Below, in pieces: positions 36,025-44,689 of a DNA stretch of 64,000 nucleotides (within the stretch, counting starts at the first letter, position 1; each line of letters starts with the position of its first letter). The stretch comes from Streptosporangium pseudovulgare (lineage in GTDB: Bacteria; Actinomycetota; Actinomycetes; Streptosporangiales; Streptosporangiaceae). Location: assembly GCF_014648055.1 (NCBI RefSeq), contig NZ_BMQJ01000002.1, positions 558,001 to 622,000 on the forward strand, given 5' to 3'. The notes below the pieces were generated by a model, which did no database searches, was not told where the DNA came from, and saw only the letters and a program-made list of their open reading frames with translations. Position numbers and translations under genes: made by a program.

Positions 36025-36128
36025 GTTCTCTTCTCCGACATGAGCCTTCCTTCCGGATTTCGGTTGCGATCACCCATCCTTCGCCGCAGGCCCGAATCTT
36101 CTTCCCGGCCGGCCGCCGCGTCCGGCGC

Positions 36129-36172
36129 GTCACCGTGGGAACGCGGGGAGGTCACCGTGGGAACGCGGGGAG
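36129..36172. repeat. 22-bp tandem repeat, two copies
   Basis: Copies 36129-36150 and 36151-36172 are identical. They sit between the sigma-factor promoter and the repeats at the MFS gene end. Confidence 0.85.
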
Positions 36173-36198
36173 CCGGAGACACGACGAACCGGGCCCGC

Positions 36199-36339
36199 CG
36201 CTCAGGCGAACCCGGTGCGTCCTTCCCCGGCGCTCATGCCTTCGCCGCTCAGGCGAGCCCGGTGAGTCCCTCTCCGGCGTTCAGATCTTCGCCGTTCAGG
36301 CGAGCCCGGTGGATCCCTTCCCGGCGCTCAGGCCGCGGT
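36199..36339. repeat. 47-bp repeat, three copies, reaching into the MFS 3' end
   Basis: Units start at 36199, 36246 and 36293. The third holds the stop codon and C-terminal codons of the MFS transporter (36296); the two outer ones are diverged copies of the same end beyond the stop. On the minus strand they repeat an AGEGLTGLA/AGKGSTGLA-like ending. Confidence 0.85.
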
Positions 36340-37549
36340 CTTCCCGGCCCGGCAGGCAGAGCCAGGCCGAGACCAGGCCGCCGGCCGCGCAGACCACCCA
36401 CAGCGCCCACTCGTTCAGGGCGTACACCGCGCCGCCGATGATCGGGCCGACGCCGGTGCCCGCCGTGATGGCGGCGCCGTACAGGCCCTGGTAGCGCCCG
36501 CCCATGGTGGGCGGGGCCAGGTCGCTCAGGTAGGCGCTGGCCATCGAGGCGTACAGCATCTCCCCGAGCGTCCACAGCAGGACGGTGGCCGCCAGCCAGC
36601 CCATGCCGCCCGCCAGGCCGGTCAGGGCCAGCCCGACGCCGGTCAGGACGTTGCTCAGGGCGAGGACGTAGCCGGGGACGCGGCGGGAGACCATGCCGGT
36701 GATCGGCAGTTCGAGCAGCAGGACCAGTACGCCGTTGAGGCCCATCAGCAGGCCGAAGTCGGCCGCGGACAGGTGGTGCGCGTCGACGTGCAGCGGCAGG
36801 CCGACGGTGGACTGGATGTAGACGAACTCGGCGATCAGCGTCATGACCAGGAAGCGCCGCAGGCGGCGGTCGGCGAGGGCCCGGCGGTAGCTCGGCTGCG
36901 GTGCCCCGGCGCCGGGGTCCGGCTCCCGGTCGTCCGGGACGCGGGCCACGTCCCGCAGCAGGACCGCCGCTATGGCGGCGAACAGCAGGCAGGCCACGGC
37001 GTTCCCGACGAACAGCGCCAGGTACGACACCGTGGCCAGGAACCCGCCGAGCACGCCGCCGGCCGCAGCGCCGACGTTCATCGCGAAACGGTGTACGGCG
37101 AAGGCGGCCAGCCGCTGCTGGGTGGTCGTCGTGGCGTCCATGAGCAGCGCGGCCGACGCGGGGCGGTAGACCTGGGAGGCCGTCCCGGCCAGGAAGGCCA
37201 GCGTGATCAGCACGGGCAGCGAGTCCGACATCGGGATGGCGGCCGTCGGCCCCGCCGTCGCCAGCATGGACAGCACGATGGTCCAGCGGCGCCCGAGCCG
37301 GTCGGCGAGGTAGCCGCCGACCGTGTTGCCGAGGACGTTGCCCAGCCCGGCGCCGCCGAGCACCAGCCCGGCCGCCGCGGGCGGGATGTCCCGGCTGGTG
37401 AGGTAGAGGACCATGAAGACCGGCAGGAAGTTGCCGATCCGGACGACCAGCATGCCGAAGCCGAGGATCCACACCGGCGCGGGCAGCCGCCGTACGGTGT
37501 CGCGGAACCGGGGACCGCTGTCGTCCGACTGCGGCGCGCGTACGCTCAC
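36296..37549 (-). CDS. MFS exporter of the NRPS operon
   Basis: A 417-residue major-facilitator protein with about 12 membrane segments and the motif-A sequence GGYLADRLGRRWT between segments 2 and 3. A second motif-like loop is GMVSRRVPGYVL. It ends the seven-gene operon, overlapping the ATP-grasp gene by GTGA, so it most likely exports the cluster's product and gives self-resistance, as BacE does beside the BacD ligase in bacilysin clusters. The GTG at 37549 is the only start that fits the membrane topology. Confidence 0.87.
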   Translation of the reverse strand: MSVRAPQSDDSGPRFRDTVRRLPAPVWILGFGMLVVRIGNFLPVFMVLYLTSRDIPPAAAGLVLGGAGLGNVLGNTVGGYLADRLGRRWTIVLSMLATAGPTAAIPMSDSLPVLITLAFLAGTASQVYRPASAALLMDATTTTQQRLAAFAVHRFAMNVGAAAGGVLGGFLATVSYLALFVGNAVACLLFAAIAAVLLRDVARVPDDREPDPGAGAPQPSYRRALADRRLRRFLVMTLIAEFVYIQSTVGLPLHVDAHHLSAADFGLLMGLNGVLVLLLELPITGMVSRRVPGYVLALSNVLTGVGLALTGLAGGMGWLAATVLLWTLGEMLYASMASAYLSDLAPPTMGGRYQGLYGAAITAGTGVGPIIGGAVYALNEWALWVVCAAGGLVSAWLCLPGREDRGLSAGKGSTGLA

Positions 37550-38826
37550 GAAACCGCCTCGGTGCGGATGGCGACCATCGCCGCCAGCCGCTCGCAGGCG
37601 GCGGCGGCCTGCTCGGCCGTCTCGCCCCGCGCCAGGACGTGCCCGACCCGCTCCTCGCTCCAGGTGAGCGGGGGCACCTCGTCCCCGGGGCGGACGGAGA
37701 TCTCCAGCTCCACCAGCGCGGGGTCGGCGAGGACGTCCTCGACGCCGGTCACCTCGGTCACCCTTCCCGGGGGCGGGGTGAGGAAGCGGATCGCGGCGCC
37801 GGCCCGCGGCAGGGGCGACCGGATCAGCGGCTCGACCAGTCCGAGCCGCGAGCCGAGCGCGTGGCGGTCCATGTCGACGCCGTAGGCGATCTCGGTCAGC
37901 TCGTTGATCCGGTCGCCGCCGATGCGGGTGTGCGACTCGACGATCCGCGGGCCGCGGCCGGTCAGCTTGACCTCGGTGTGGCCGGGGCCGTTCCGCAGGC
38001 CGACCGCGTCGAGGAAGGCCATGACCAGCCGTTCGACCTCGCGCAGCAGCGGCTCGGGGTGCCGGCTGGGGCAGGAGTGGCCGACCTCCACGAAACCCGG
38101 CCCGCCGAGCACCTTGTCGGTCACCCCGACGAGGACGTGGCGCCCGTCGAAGCTCAGCGTCTCCACGCTGATCTCCGGCCCGTCGAGGAACTCCTCCATG
38201 AGGAACCGGTCGAGGGGTCCGGCCAGGTCGGATCGGTCGAACCGCGCTTCGAGCTCGCGGAAGCGCGCCGGGACGGCCGCGAGGTCCGCCTCGTCGTGGA
38301 TGGCGAACACGCCGATGCTGCCCGCCTCGCAGACCGGTTTCACGAAGATCGGCAGCCCGTGCGCCGCGGCGAAGTCCCGCAGGTCCCGCTCGGTCTCCCC
38401 CACGGCGGCGGCGACCGGGCTGACGCCCAGCCCGTTGAGCCGCCGCCGCATCCGCCACTTGTCCAGCAGCAGGTCCACCGTCTCCAGGGAGTGCCAGCCC
38501 AGCCCGAGCATCCGGTCGATCTCCGCGGCGGGCCGGACGCCGAGCTCGTACAGCGACACCACGCCGTCGAACGGATACGCCTGGTGGAGCGCCCGCACCA
38601 GCGGCAGCAGCCGTTCGGTGTCGGTGTAGTCGACGAGCAGCGCCTGGTCGACGTAGGGCCAGTGGGCCCGGTCGTACTGGCCGGGATGCTGGATGTAGAC
38701 GACGCCCATGCCGAGCTCGTGAGCTTTTCGCACGAGCTTGGGCCGGCCGCCGATCAGGGCTATCGTCGGCCGCCCCGTCCCGTCGCCGGTCCCGTGTGAC
38801 ATCGCGTGGCCGGTCTCATGTGACAT
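37546..38826 (-). CDS. ATP-grasp ligase
   Basis: A 426-residue ATP-grasp enzyme. The N-terminal domain has IALIGGRPKLVRKAHELGMG; the ATP-grasp fold runs from about 110 to 330, with FVKPVCEAGSIGVF (phosphate loop), VETLSFDGRHVLVGVTDK, and the metal site in HTEVKLTGRGPRIVESHTRIGG. Relatives ligate an amino acid or other carboxylate to an amine (BacD-type L-amino-acid ligases). Here it could add the last building block to an NRPS product or make a dipeptide precursor. It overlaps the A-domain gene by 11 bp; another Met at 38802 is possible. Confidence 0.88.
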   Translation of the reverse strand: MSHETGHAMSHGTGDGTGRPTIALIGGRPKLVRKAHELGMGVVYIQHPGQYDRAHWPYVDQALLVDYTDTERLLPLVRALHQAYPFDGVVSLYELGVRPAAEIDRMLGLGWHSLETVDLLLDKWRMRRRLNGLGVSPVAAAVGETERDLRDFAAAHGLPIFVKPVCEAGSIGVFAIHDEADLAAVPARFRELEARFDRSDLAGPLDRFLMEEFLDGPEISVETLSFDGRHVLVGVTDKVLGGPGFVEVGHSCPSRHPEPLLREVERLVMAFLDAVGLRNGPGHTEVKLTGRGPRIVESHTRIGGDRINELTEIAYGVDMDRHALGSRLGLVEPLIRSPLPRAGAAIRFLTPPPGRVTEVTGVEDVLADPALVELEISVRPGDEVPPLTWSEERVGHVLARGETAEQAAAACERLAAMVAIRTEAVS

Positions 38827-40324
38827 CGTCGGTCCTCCTCCGGTCGGCCCGCGCGTCGGCGAAGGGCATCTCCGCCAGCGCCGCACGATCGATCTTCCCA
38901 GGTCGGTTGAGGGGAAGGCGGTCCAGCCACACGTGGAAACGCGGCACCATGTGCCGCGGCAGGCGGTCGCGGAGCCGGCCGGAGATCTCCTCGTCGGACA
39001 GCGGCGTGCCGGCCAGGAAGGCGACGAGGGCCGCGCCGCCGGGGGCGTCCCGGCGCAGCAGCACCGCCGCGTCGGCCACTCCCGGGCAGCCGCGCAGCGC
39101 GTGTTCCACCTCCCCGATCTCGACGCGGAACCCGCTGATCTTGATCTGGTCGTCGGTGCGGCCGAGGAAGACGTACTCCCCGTCGGGCTGCCGCCGCACG
39201 CGGTCCCCGGTGGCGTACATGCGCCGGCCGGGAGTGTCGGAGAACGGGTCCGGCAGGAAGGCCGCCGCCGTACGGCCGGGCAGCCCGAGGTATCCCCTGG
39301 CCAGGCCGGCTCCGGCGATGTACAGCTGGCCCGCGGCTCCGTCGGGGACGGGGTTCAGCTCCTCGTCGAGGACGTAGGCCCGGACGCCCCGGATCGGCCT
39401 GCCGATCGGCACCCAGCGCGGCGTGGACTTGTCGCAGCGGTACCACAGGGGCGCGACCGAGGTCTCGGTGGGCCCGTAGCCGTTGCAGACGACCAGCGGG
39501 TCCGCGTCGGCGAGGCCGGGCCCGTCGAGTTGCGAGCCCCCGGTGATCACCAGCCGCACCCCGGCCTCGGCCAGCCGCGGCAGCAGCGACCCGCCGTAGG
39601 GGCCGAGCACCGCGGCCGGGATCTCCAGCACGGTCGCCCCCAGTGCCCGTACGGCGCGCAGCATCCCGGCCGCGGGCAGCTCGCCGGGGTCGGGGACGGC
39701 GACGCAGCCGCCGCAGCACAGCGGCATCAGCACGTCGTGCATCGTGCTGTCCACGGTGACCGCGAGCGTCCACAGCATCACGTCGTCCGGCCTGACCAGG
39801 TCGAGGTCCTCGATGGAGGCCGCCACCAGGTTGGAGAGGCCCTCGTGCGGCACGCCCACGACCTTCGGGCGCCCGGTCGAGCCGGAGGTGGTGATGGCGT
39901 AGGCCAGATCGAGCGGGTCCGGCGCGGCCGGCGGGGCCTCCTCCTCGTCCTCCAGCGTGGGGTCGTCGATGAGCTGGGCGCCGGGCAGCCACTCGACGGG
40001 GGCGGCGGCGAGCACCTGGCGGCATCCGGTGCCGTCGAGGATCTCCCGGTTGCGCAGCGGCGGGTCGTCGGGGTCCAGCGGCAGGCAGGCGGCGCCGGAT
40101 CGCAGGATGGCGACGATGCCGGTCAGCGCCTGCGGTCCGCGGGGCGCGACCAGCCCGACGATCCCGCCGGGCCCGGCGCCGCCGCGCCGCAGCCGGGCGG
40201 CGAGCCGGGCCGTGGTCCCGCCGAACTCCGCGTAGGTCCACGACCGGCCGGAGGTCCTGACCGCCGTGGCGTCCGGCCGTTCCCGCACCTGCCGTTCGAA
40301 CAGGTCGCACACGGTCGGCGTCAC
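38816..40324 (-). CDS. Stand-alone NRPS adenylation domain
   Basis: A 502-residue adenylation enzyme without a carrier domain. Core motifs are in order: ITTSGSTGRPKVVG (A3), NGYGPTETS (A5), YATGDRVRR (A7), ISGFRVEIGEVE (A8) and LNRPGKIDR (A10, catalytic Lys). The Asp that contacts the amino group is in TVDSTMHD, so an alpha-amino acid is the likely substrate. Hand alignment gives Asp, Ser and His at the first three pocket positions, which is not a code I can name. The free carrier protein encoded upstream is the likely partner. The GTG overlaps the MbtH stop. Confidence 0.9.
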   Translation of the reverse strand: MTPTVCDLFERQVRERPDATAVRTSGRSWTYAEFGGTTARLAARLRRGGAGPGGIVGLVAPRGPQALTGIVAILRSGAACLPLDPDDPPLRNREILDGTGCRQVLAAAPVEWLPGAQLIDDPTLEDEEEAPPAAPDPLDLAYAITTSGSTGRPKVVGVPHEGLSNLVAASIEDLDLVRPDDVMLWTLAVTVDSTMHDVLMPLCCGGCVAVPDPGELPAAGMLRAVRALGATVLEIPAAVLGPYGGSLLPRLAEAGVRLVITGGSQLDGPGLADADPLVVCNGYGPTETSVAPLWYRCDKSTPRWVPIGRPIRGVRAYVLDEELNPVPDGAAGQLYIAGAGLARGYLGLPGRTAAAFLPDPFSDTPGRRMYATGDRVRRQPDGEYVFLGRTDDQIKISGFRVEIGEVEHALRGCPGVADAAVLLRRDAPGGAALVAFLAGTPLSDEEISGRLRDRLPRHMVPRFHVWLDRLPLNRPGKIDRAALAEMPFADARADRRRTDDVT

Positions 40325-40509
40325 GTGTCCTCCCGCAGGCTCCGCGGCCGCATGTCGGTCCAGTTCGCGTCGATGCGGGCCAGGCACTCCGCCTTCGGCG
40401 CCGCGCTCCCCACGGGCCGCCAGCCCGCCGGCAGGTCGCGGCCGGCCGGCCAGATCGAGTACTGCTCCTCGTCGTTGACCACGACGTGGAACTCGCCGTC
40501 ATCGAACAT
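40321..40509 (-). CDS. MbtH-like protein
   Basis: A 62-residue MbtH-family protein that binds and activates NRPS adenylation domains. The signature is intact: FHVVVNDEEQYSIWP, then WRPVG and the WTDMRP end. It overlaps the NRPS gene before it by 11 bp and the A-domain gene after it by 4 bp, so it is made in step with both adenylating enzymes. Confidence 0.95.
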   Translation of the reverse strand: MFDDGEFHVVVNDEEQYSIWPAGRDLPAGWRPVGSAAPKAECLARIDANWTDMRPRSLREDT

Positions 40510-43500
40510 CTCGTGCCCGGTCCTCTCTCAACGCCCATGAGATCGCCTCCGGGAGCACCGACTCCCAGGCGGCGTAGGTGTGGCCGCCGTCGCCGTACTC
40601 GCACCGCACCACGTGTCCGTCGGCGGCCAGTTCCTCCCCGGTGCGCTTGACGGCCTCGACCAGGTCGAGGCCGTCGTCGAGCATGATGTCCGCCTCCTCC
40701 CGGCTCGCGTACAGGAACAGCCGGGCCGGGGCGGAGGCCGCCGGGCCGAGCCGGTGCTCGCTCAGCGGGCCGGACAGCGCGACCGCCCCCTCGAAGGCGT
40801 CGGGGCGGCGCAGCGCGGCACGAACCGCCGCGACCGCGCCGAGGCTCGCGCCGACCGCGACCGCCCGGCCCGGCCGCCACCGGTCTCCCAGCCGGTCCCG
40901 CAGGACGGGGAGCAGCTCGTCGGCGAGCAGGTCCGGGTAGGCGTCGTCGAGCAGCTCCCGGCGGCGGGACGACCAGTCTGCGGGGCTGAGGAAGACCGCC
41001 GCGGTCTCGGGGACGCGGCGGTCGCCGGCGAGCCGGCCCAGGACCGCCGGGAGGCGCATGACGTCTGCGAAGTCCGAACCGTCGAGGACGACCAGGGTCC
41101 TCGTCACCTCGGCCGCCCCGTCCGGGACGAACAGGTCCACCCGCCGGTCGCCGCCCAGGGTCCGGCTGTGCCAGGTCCGCCGTTCCAGGCGGAGGTCGGC
41201 GTCGAGGCCGGCGTCGATTCCCGGCAGGCTCTCGGCCAGGAGCGCCGCGGCGTAGGCGGCGGGCGTGCGGTGGCGCGTCATGAGGCGAAGCGGCACCTCC
41301 CGGCCGAGCAGCCGCCGGACCGCCGCGGTCGCCCGCGGCACCAGCAGCGAGTGGCCGCCGTGGTCGAAGAAGTCCTCGCCGGCCGCCAGGGGCCGGCCCA
41401 GCACCCGCGACCAGGCCTCCGCGACGTTCGCCTCCAGGCCGTTGCCCGGCGGCGCGGCCGTACCCTCGTCCCCCGGTGGCGCGGCCGTCCCGGACCCCTC
41501 TCCCGATGGCGCGGCCGCGCCGGGGCGGGTCGGGACGACCGGCGGCAGGCTCGCGCGGTCCACCTTGTTGTTGGGGGTCAGCGGGACGCGCGGGATCCGG
41601 ACGAGGTGGTCGGGGATCATGTAGGCGGGCAGCGTCGCGCGCAGCCGGTCGCGCAGCGCCGCGACGTCCCCGGACCCGTCCGTCACGACGTAGGCGACCA
41701 GGGCCGGGCCGGTGTCCAGCTCGGCGCGGACCACGACGGCCGAGGTGGCCCCGTGGCGCAGCAGGGCGTGCTCGACCTCGCTCGTCTCGATCCGGTAGCC
41801 GCGGATCTTCACCTGGCGGTCGGCGCGGCCGAGGAAGTCGACGGCGCCGCCGGGCAGCCGCCGGCCCACGTCCCCGGTGCGGTACATCCGGGATCCCGGC
41901 GGGCCGTAGGGGTCGGGGAGGAACGCCTGCGCGGTCAGCCCCGGGCGGCCGTGGTAGCCGCGGGCCAGGCCGTCGCCGGCGAGGTAGATCTCACCGCGCA
42001 TGCCGTCCTGGACGGGGCGGAGGTCGCGGTCCAGGAGGTACAGGCGGGTGTACGGGATGGGGTGGCCGATCGGCACGCGGCCGTCCCGGAACCCCCCGTC
42101 GAAGACGGTGGCCAGCACGGTGCACTCGGTGGGTCCGTAGGAGGCCGTGACCCGGCAGCCGGGCAGCAGCTCGCGGGCGGCCAGGAAGCTCCTGGGGTTG
42201 ACCACGTCACCGCCGACGACGAGCTGACGCAGGCCGGACAGCTTCCGCAGGTCCCGCTCGGCGAGGAGGTCGAGCTGCGGGGAGACCAGTTTGAGCGTGG
42301 TCACGCCGTGGTCGCGGACGACGGCCTCCAGGTCCTCCAGGAGGGCGCCGGTGCCGGTCACCACCACGCGCCCGCCGTGCGCGAGCGGGGTCCACTCCAG
42401 GACCGAAACGTCGAAGGTGAGCGGCCCGGCCTGCATGAACGTCGCGCCGGGGCCGATGTCGAGGTAGCGCGGGGCTCCGGCGACGAGCCTGCTGAGCGCG
42501 CCGTGCGGGACGGCGACCGACTTGGGGGCGCCGGTCGAGCCGGAGGTGGAGATCAGGTAGGCCAGGTCGCCCGGACGCGCGGCCGGCGGCGGGTTCCCCG
42601 TGTCGTAGCCGGCCAGGTCGGGATCGCCGAGCACCAGCAGCGGCGCGGCGTCGGCGGGGACGCGGTGGGCCAGCGACGGGCTGACGATCGTGAGGGCCGT
42701 CCCCGCGTCGGCGAGCATGAACCGCAGCCTGCCGGGTGGGAAGCCCGGGTCGATCGGGAAGTAGGCGGCGCCGCACTTGGCGATGGCGAGCAGCACGGCG
42801 AACCGGTCCGTGGTCTGCTCCAGGCAGACGGCCACGACCCGCCCCCGTCCCACGCCGCGGGCCACGAGGTGCCGGGCCAGCCGGTTCGCCAGCCGGTTCA
42901 GCTCGCCGTAGGAGAGCTCCTCCCCCGCGAGTTCCCCCGCCGTGCCGGTCACCGCCGTCTCCCGCGGGCGGCGGGCGGCCTGCGCCTCGACCAGCTCCAC
43001 GACCGTGGCCCGCGGCGCCGGGTCGGCGGCGGCCGGCGCCGCCGCGGGCCTCCCGGCCAGGTCCAGCTCGCGCAGCGGCCGGTCGGGGTCCGCCGTCCCC
43101 CGGGCGAGCAGCCGGACGTAACGCTCCGCCAGCGCGGCGATCGTCGTCTCGTCGAACAGGGCGGGCCGGTAGACGAAGGTGGCGCGCAGCCGTCCGCCCA
43201 CCGTCTGCGTGGTGAGCGACAGGTCGAACCGGGCGGTCACCGGCAGCTCCGGATACCACCACTCCGGCGCGCCGGGAGCCTCCGCCAGCGCGGTACGGTC
43301 CCCCGCGTGGTTCACCACGACGTCGAAGATCGGGTTGCGGCGCTCCTCCGACCCGGCCCGCACCGCTCCGACGATCCGCTCGAAGGGCACGTCCTGGTGC
43401 GCGTCGGCCGCCAGCCACGCGTCGCGGGTACGGGTCACCAGCTCGCGGAAGGTCGTCCCCCGGCCGGACACGTCCACCCGCAGGACCACGGTGTTGACGA

Positions 43501-44398
43501 AGAAGCCGATCAGGTCCTGCAGCTCCGGGCGGGGGCGGTCGGAGATGGTCGCCCCGATGACGACGTCGTCCTGCCCGGCGAACGCGCTCAGCGCCGCGAC
43601 CAGCGCGGCCGTCACCACCACGCCGGGGCTCGCCCTGGCCCGCCAGGCGACCGCCGTCATCGCCGCGGTGTCCTCCTCCGGCAGCTCCACCACGAGGCTC
43701 GCGCCCGTCGCGTCGTCCCGCGCGGTGCGCGGCCGATCGGTGGGCGGCTCCAGCCGCTCGTAGCCGGCCAGCGTCCGCTCCCAGTGCGCGAGCCCCGGCC
43801 GGAGCAGGTCGTCCGTCAGCAGGCGCCGCTGCCAGCGGGCGTAGTCGCCGTACTGGACCGGCAGGGCGGGCAGGCTCGGCGCCCGCCCTGCCAGCGCCGC
43901 GTCGTAGAGCTCGAAGAGGTCGCGGGCCAGCACGTCCATCGACCACCGGTCGGTGACGATGTGGTGCAGTGCCGTGAACAGGCCGTGTCCGTCCTCCAGC
44001 TCCGCCGCGACCACCCGCAGCAGCGGTGGCCGTGACAGGTCGAACGGCTCGGACGCGGCCCGTTCGACGGCCGCCCGCCACTCGCGTCCCGCCCGGATGA
44101 CGGGCACCTCCACCTCGCCGGCGACCTCCTGCGCGGTCGTCCCGTCGGACCGCAGGACGAAGCGGGTGCGCAGGATGTCGTGGCGGCGTGTCAGGCCGGT
44201 GAGCGCGGCGGTGAGCGCCGGGAGATCGAGCCCCGCGGGGAACCGCCAGCCTCCGGTGATGTGGTACTGGTCGTGCGACGAGTCCAGCTGACGCAGCCAC
44301 CACAGGCGCTCCTGCCCCGCAGACAGCGGGAAGCGGTGTTCCGCGGGGTCGTGGAGCAGGGGGAACGGATTCGTCGGGCGCGGCTCGATCCTCGGCAT
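40499..44398 (-). CDS. NRPS module C-A-T with Fes-like esterase at the end
   Basis: A 1299-residue single-module synthetase. Condensation domain: about 20-445, active site HHIVTDR at 145-151, where Arg replaces the usual Gly. Adenylation domain: about 465-955 with STSGSTGAPKS, SYGPTEC and YRTGDVGRR. A Gly/Pro-rich repeated linker (about 960-985) leads to the carrier domain, with Ser1017 in GGHSL. The last 220 residues are not a usual thioesterase but an enterochelin-esterase-like alpha/beta hydrolase: Ser1185 in GASLG and His1273 in GGHTY. It may release the product by hydrolysis or lactonisation. Substrate specificity is not predictable here. Confidence 0.93.
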   Translation of the reverse strand: MPRIEPRPTNPFPLLHDPAEHRFPLSAGQERLWWLRQLDSSHDQYHITGGWRFPAGLDLPALTAALTGLTRRHDILRTRFVLRSDGTTAQEVAGEVEVPVIRAGREWRAAVERAASEPFDLSRPPLLRVVAAELEDGHGLFTALHHIVTDRWSMDVLARDLFELYDAALAGRAPSLPALPVQYGDYARWQRRLLTDDLLRPGLAHWERTLAGYERLEPPTDRPRTARDDATGASLVVELPEEDTAAMTAVAWRARASPGVVVTAALVAALSAFAGQDDVVIGATISDRPRPELQDLIGFFVNTVVLRVDVSGRGTTFRELVTRTRDAWLAADAHQDVPFERIVGAVRAGSEERRNPIFDVVVNHAGDRTALAEAPGAPEWWYPELPVTARFDLSLTTQTVGGRLRATFVYRPALFDETTIAALAERYVRLLARGTADPDRPLRELDLAGRPAAAPAAADPAPRATVVELVEAQAARRPRETAVTGTAGELAGEELSYGELNRLANRLARHLVARGVGRGRVVAVCLEQTTDRFAVLLAIAKCGAAYFPIDPGFPPGRLRFMLADAGTALTIVSPSLAHRVPADAAPLLVLGDPDLAGYDTGNPPPAARPGDLAYLISTSGSTGAPKSVAVPHGALSRLVAGAPRYLDIGPGATFMQAGPLTFDVSVLEWTPLAHGGRVVVTGTGALLEDLEAVVRDHGVTTLKLVSPQLDLLAERDLRKLSGLRQLVVGGDVVNPRSFLAARELLPGCRVTASYGPTECTVLATVFDGGFRDGRVPIGHPIPYTRLYLLDRDLRPVQDGMRGEIYLAGDGLARGYHGRPGLTAQAFLPDPYGPPGSRMYRTGDVGRRLPGGAVDFLGRADRQVKIRGYRIETSEVEHALLRHGATSAVVVRAELDTGPALVAYVVTDGSGDVAALRDRLRATLPAYMIPDHLVRIPRVPLTPNNKVDRASLPPVVPTRPGAAAPSGEGSGTAAPPGDEGTAAPPGNGLEANVAEAWSRVLGRPLAAGEDFFDHGGHSLLVPRATAAVRRLLGREVPLRLMTRHRTPAAYAAALLAESLPGIDAGLDADLRLERRTWHSRTLGGDRRVDLFVPDGAAEVTRTLVVLDGSDFADVMRLPAVLGRLAGDRRVPETAAVFLSPADWSSRRRELLDDAYPDLLADELLPVLRDRLGDRWRPGRAVAVGASLGAVAAVRAALRRPDAFEGAVALSGPLSEHRLGPAASAPARLFLYASREEADIMLDDGLDLVEAVKRTGEELAADGHVVRCEYGDGGHTYAAWESVLPEAISWALREDRARDVR

Positions 44399-44404
44399 CT
44401 GCGC

Positions 44405-44689
44405 CTACACCCTCCTCTCGGGCTTCTCGTGCGCCGACCTGGCGGCCTCGACGGCCGCCGTGATCGTGCCGACGGTGCGGAAGGTGCCCTCCCGCAGCGC
44501 CTCCTCGGGCAGCTCGATCTGGAAGGTGTCCTCGACGGTGAGCATGAGTCCCATGCAGGTCAGCGACGTCATGCCCATGTTCCACAGGTCGTCGTCGGCG
44601 TCGAGCTCGTATCCGTGGGCGGACAGGTTGAGCTGCTTGTCGACGATCCGCCGGACGATCTCCACCACCGGTTCCTGGGAGACGATCAT
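44405..44689 (-). CDS. Free acyl/peptidyl carrier protein
   Basis: A 94-residue carrier protein. The phosphopantetheine Ser is in GMTSLTCMGLML; a typical four-helix acidic pattern surrounds it. It lies between the FAD oxidase (ATGA overlap) and the NRPS gene (6 bp apart), so it can accept an amino acid from the stand-alone A domain and present it to the oxidase or to the condensation domain. This role is inferred from context. Confidence 0.9.
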   Translation of the reverse strand: MIVSQEPVVEIVRRIVDKQLNLSAHGYELDADDDLWNMGMTSLTCMGLMLTVEDTFQIELPEEALREGTFRTVGTITAAVEAARSAHEKPERRV

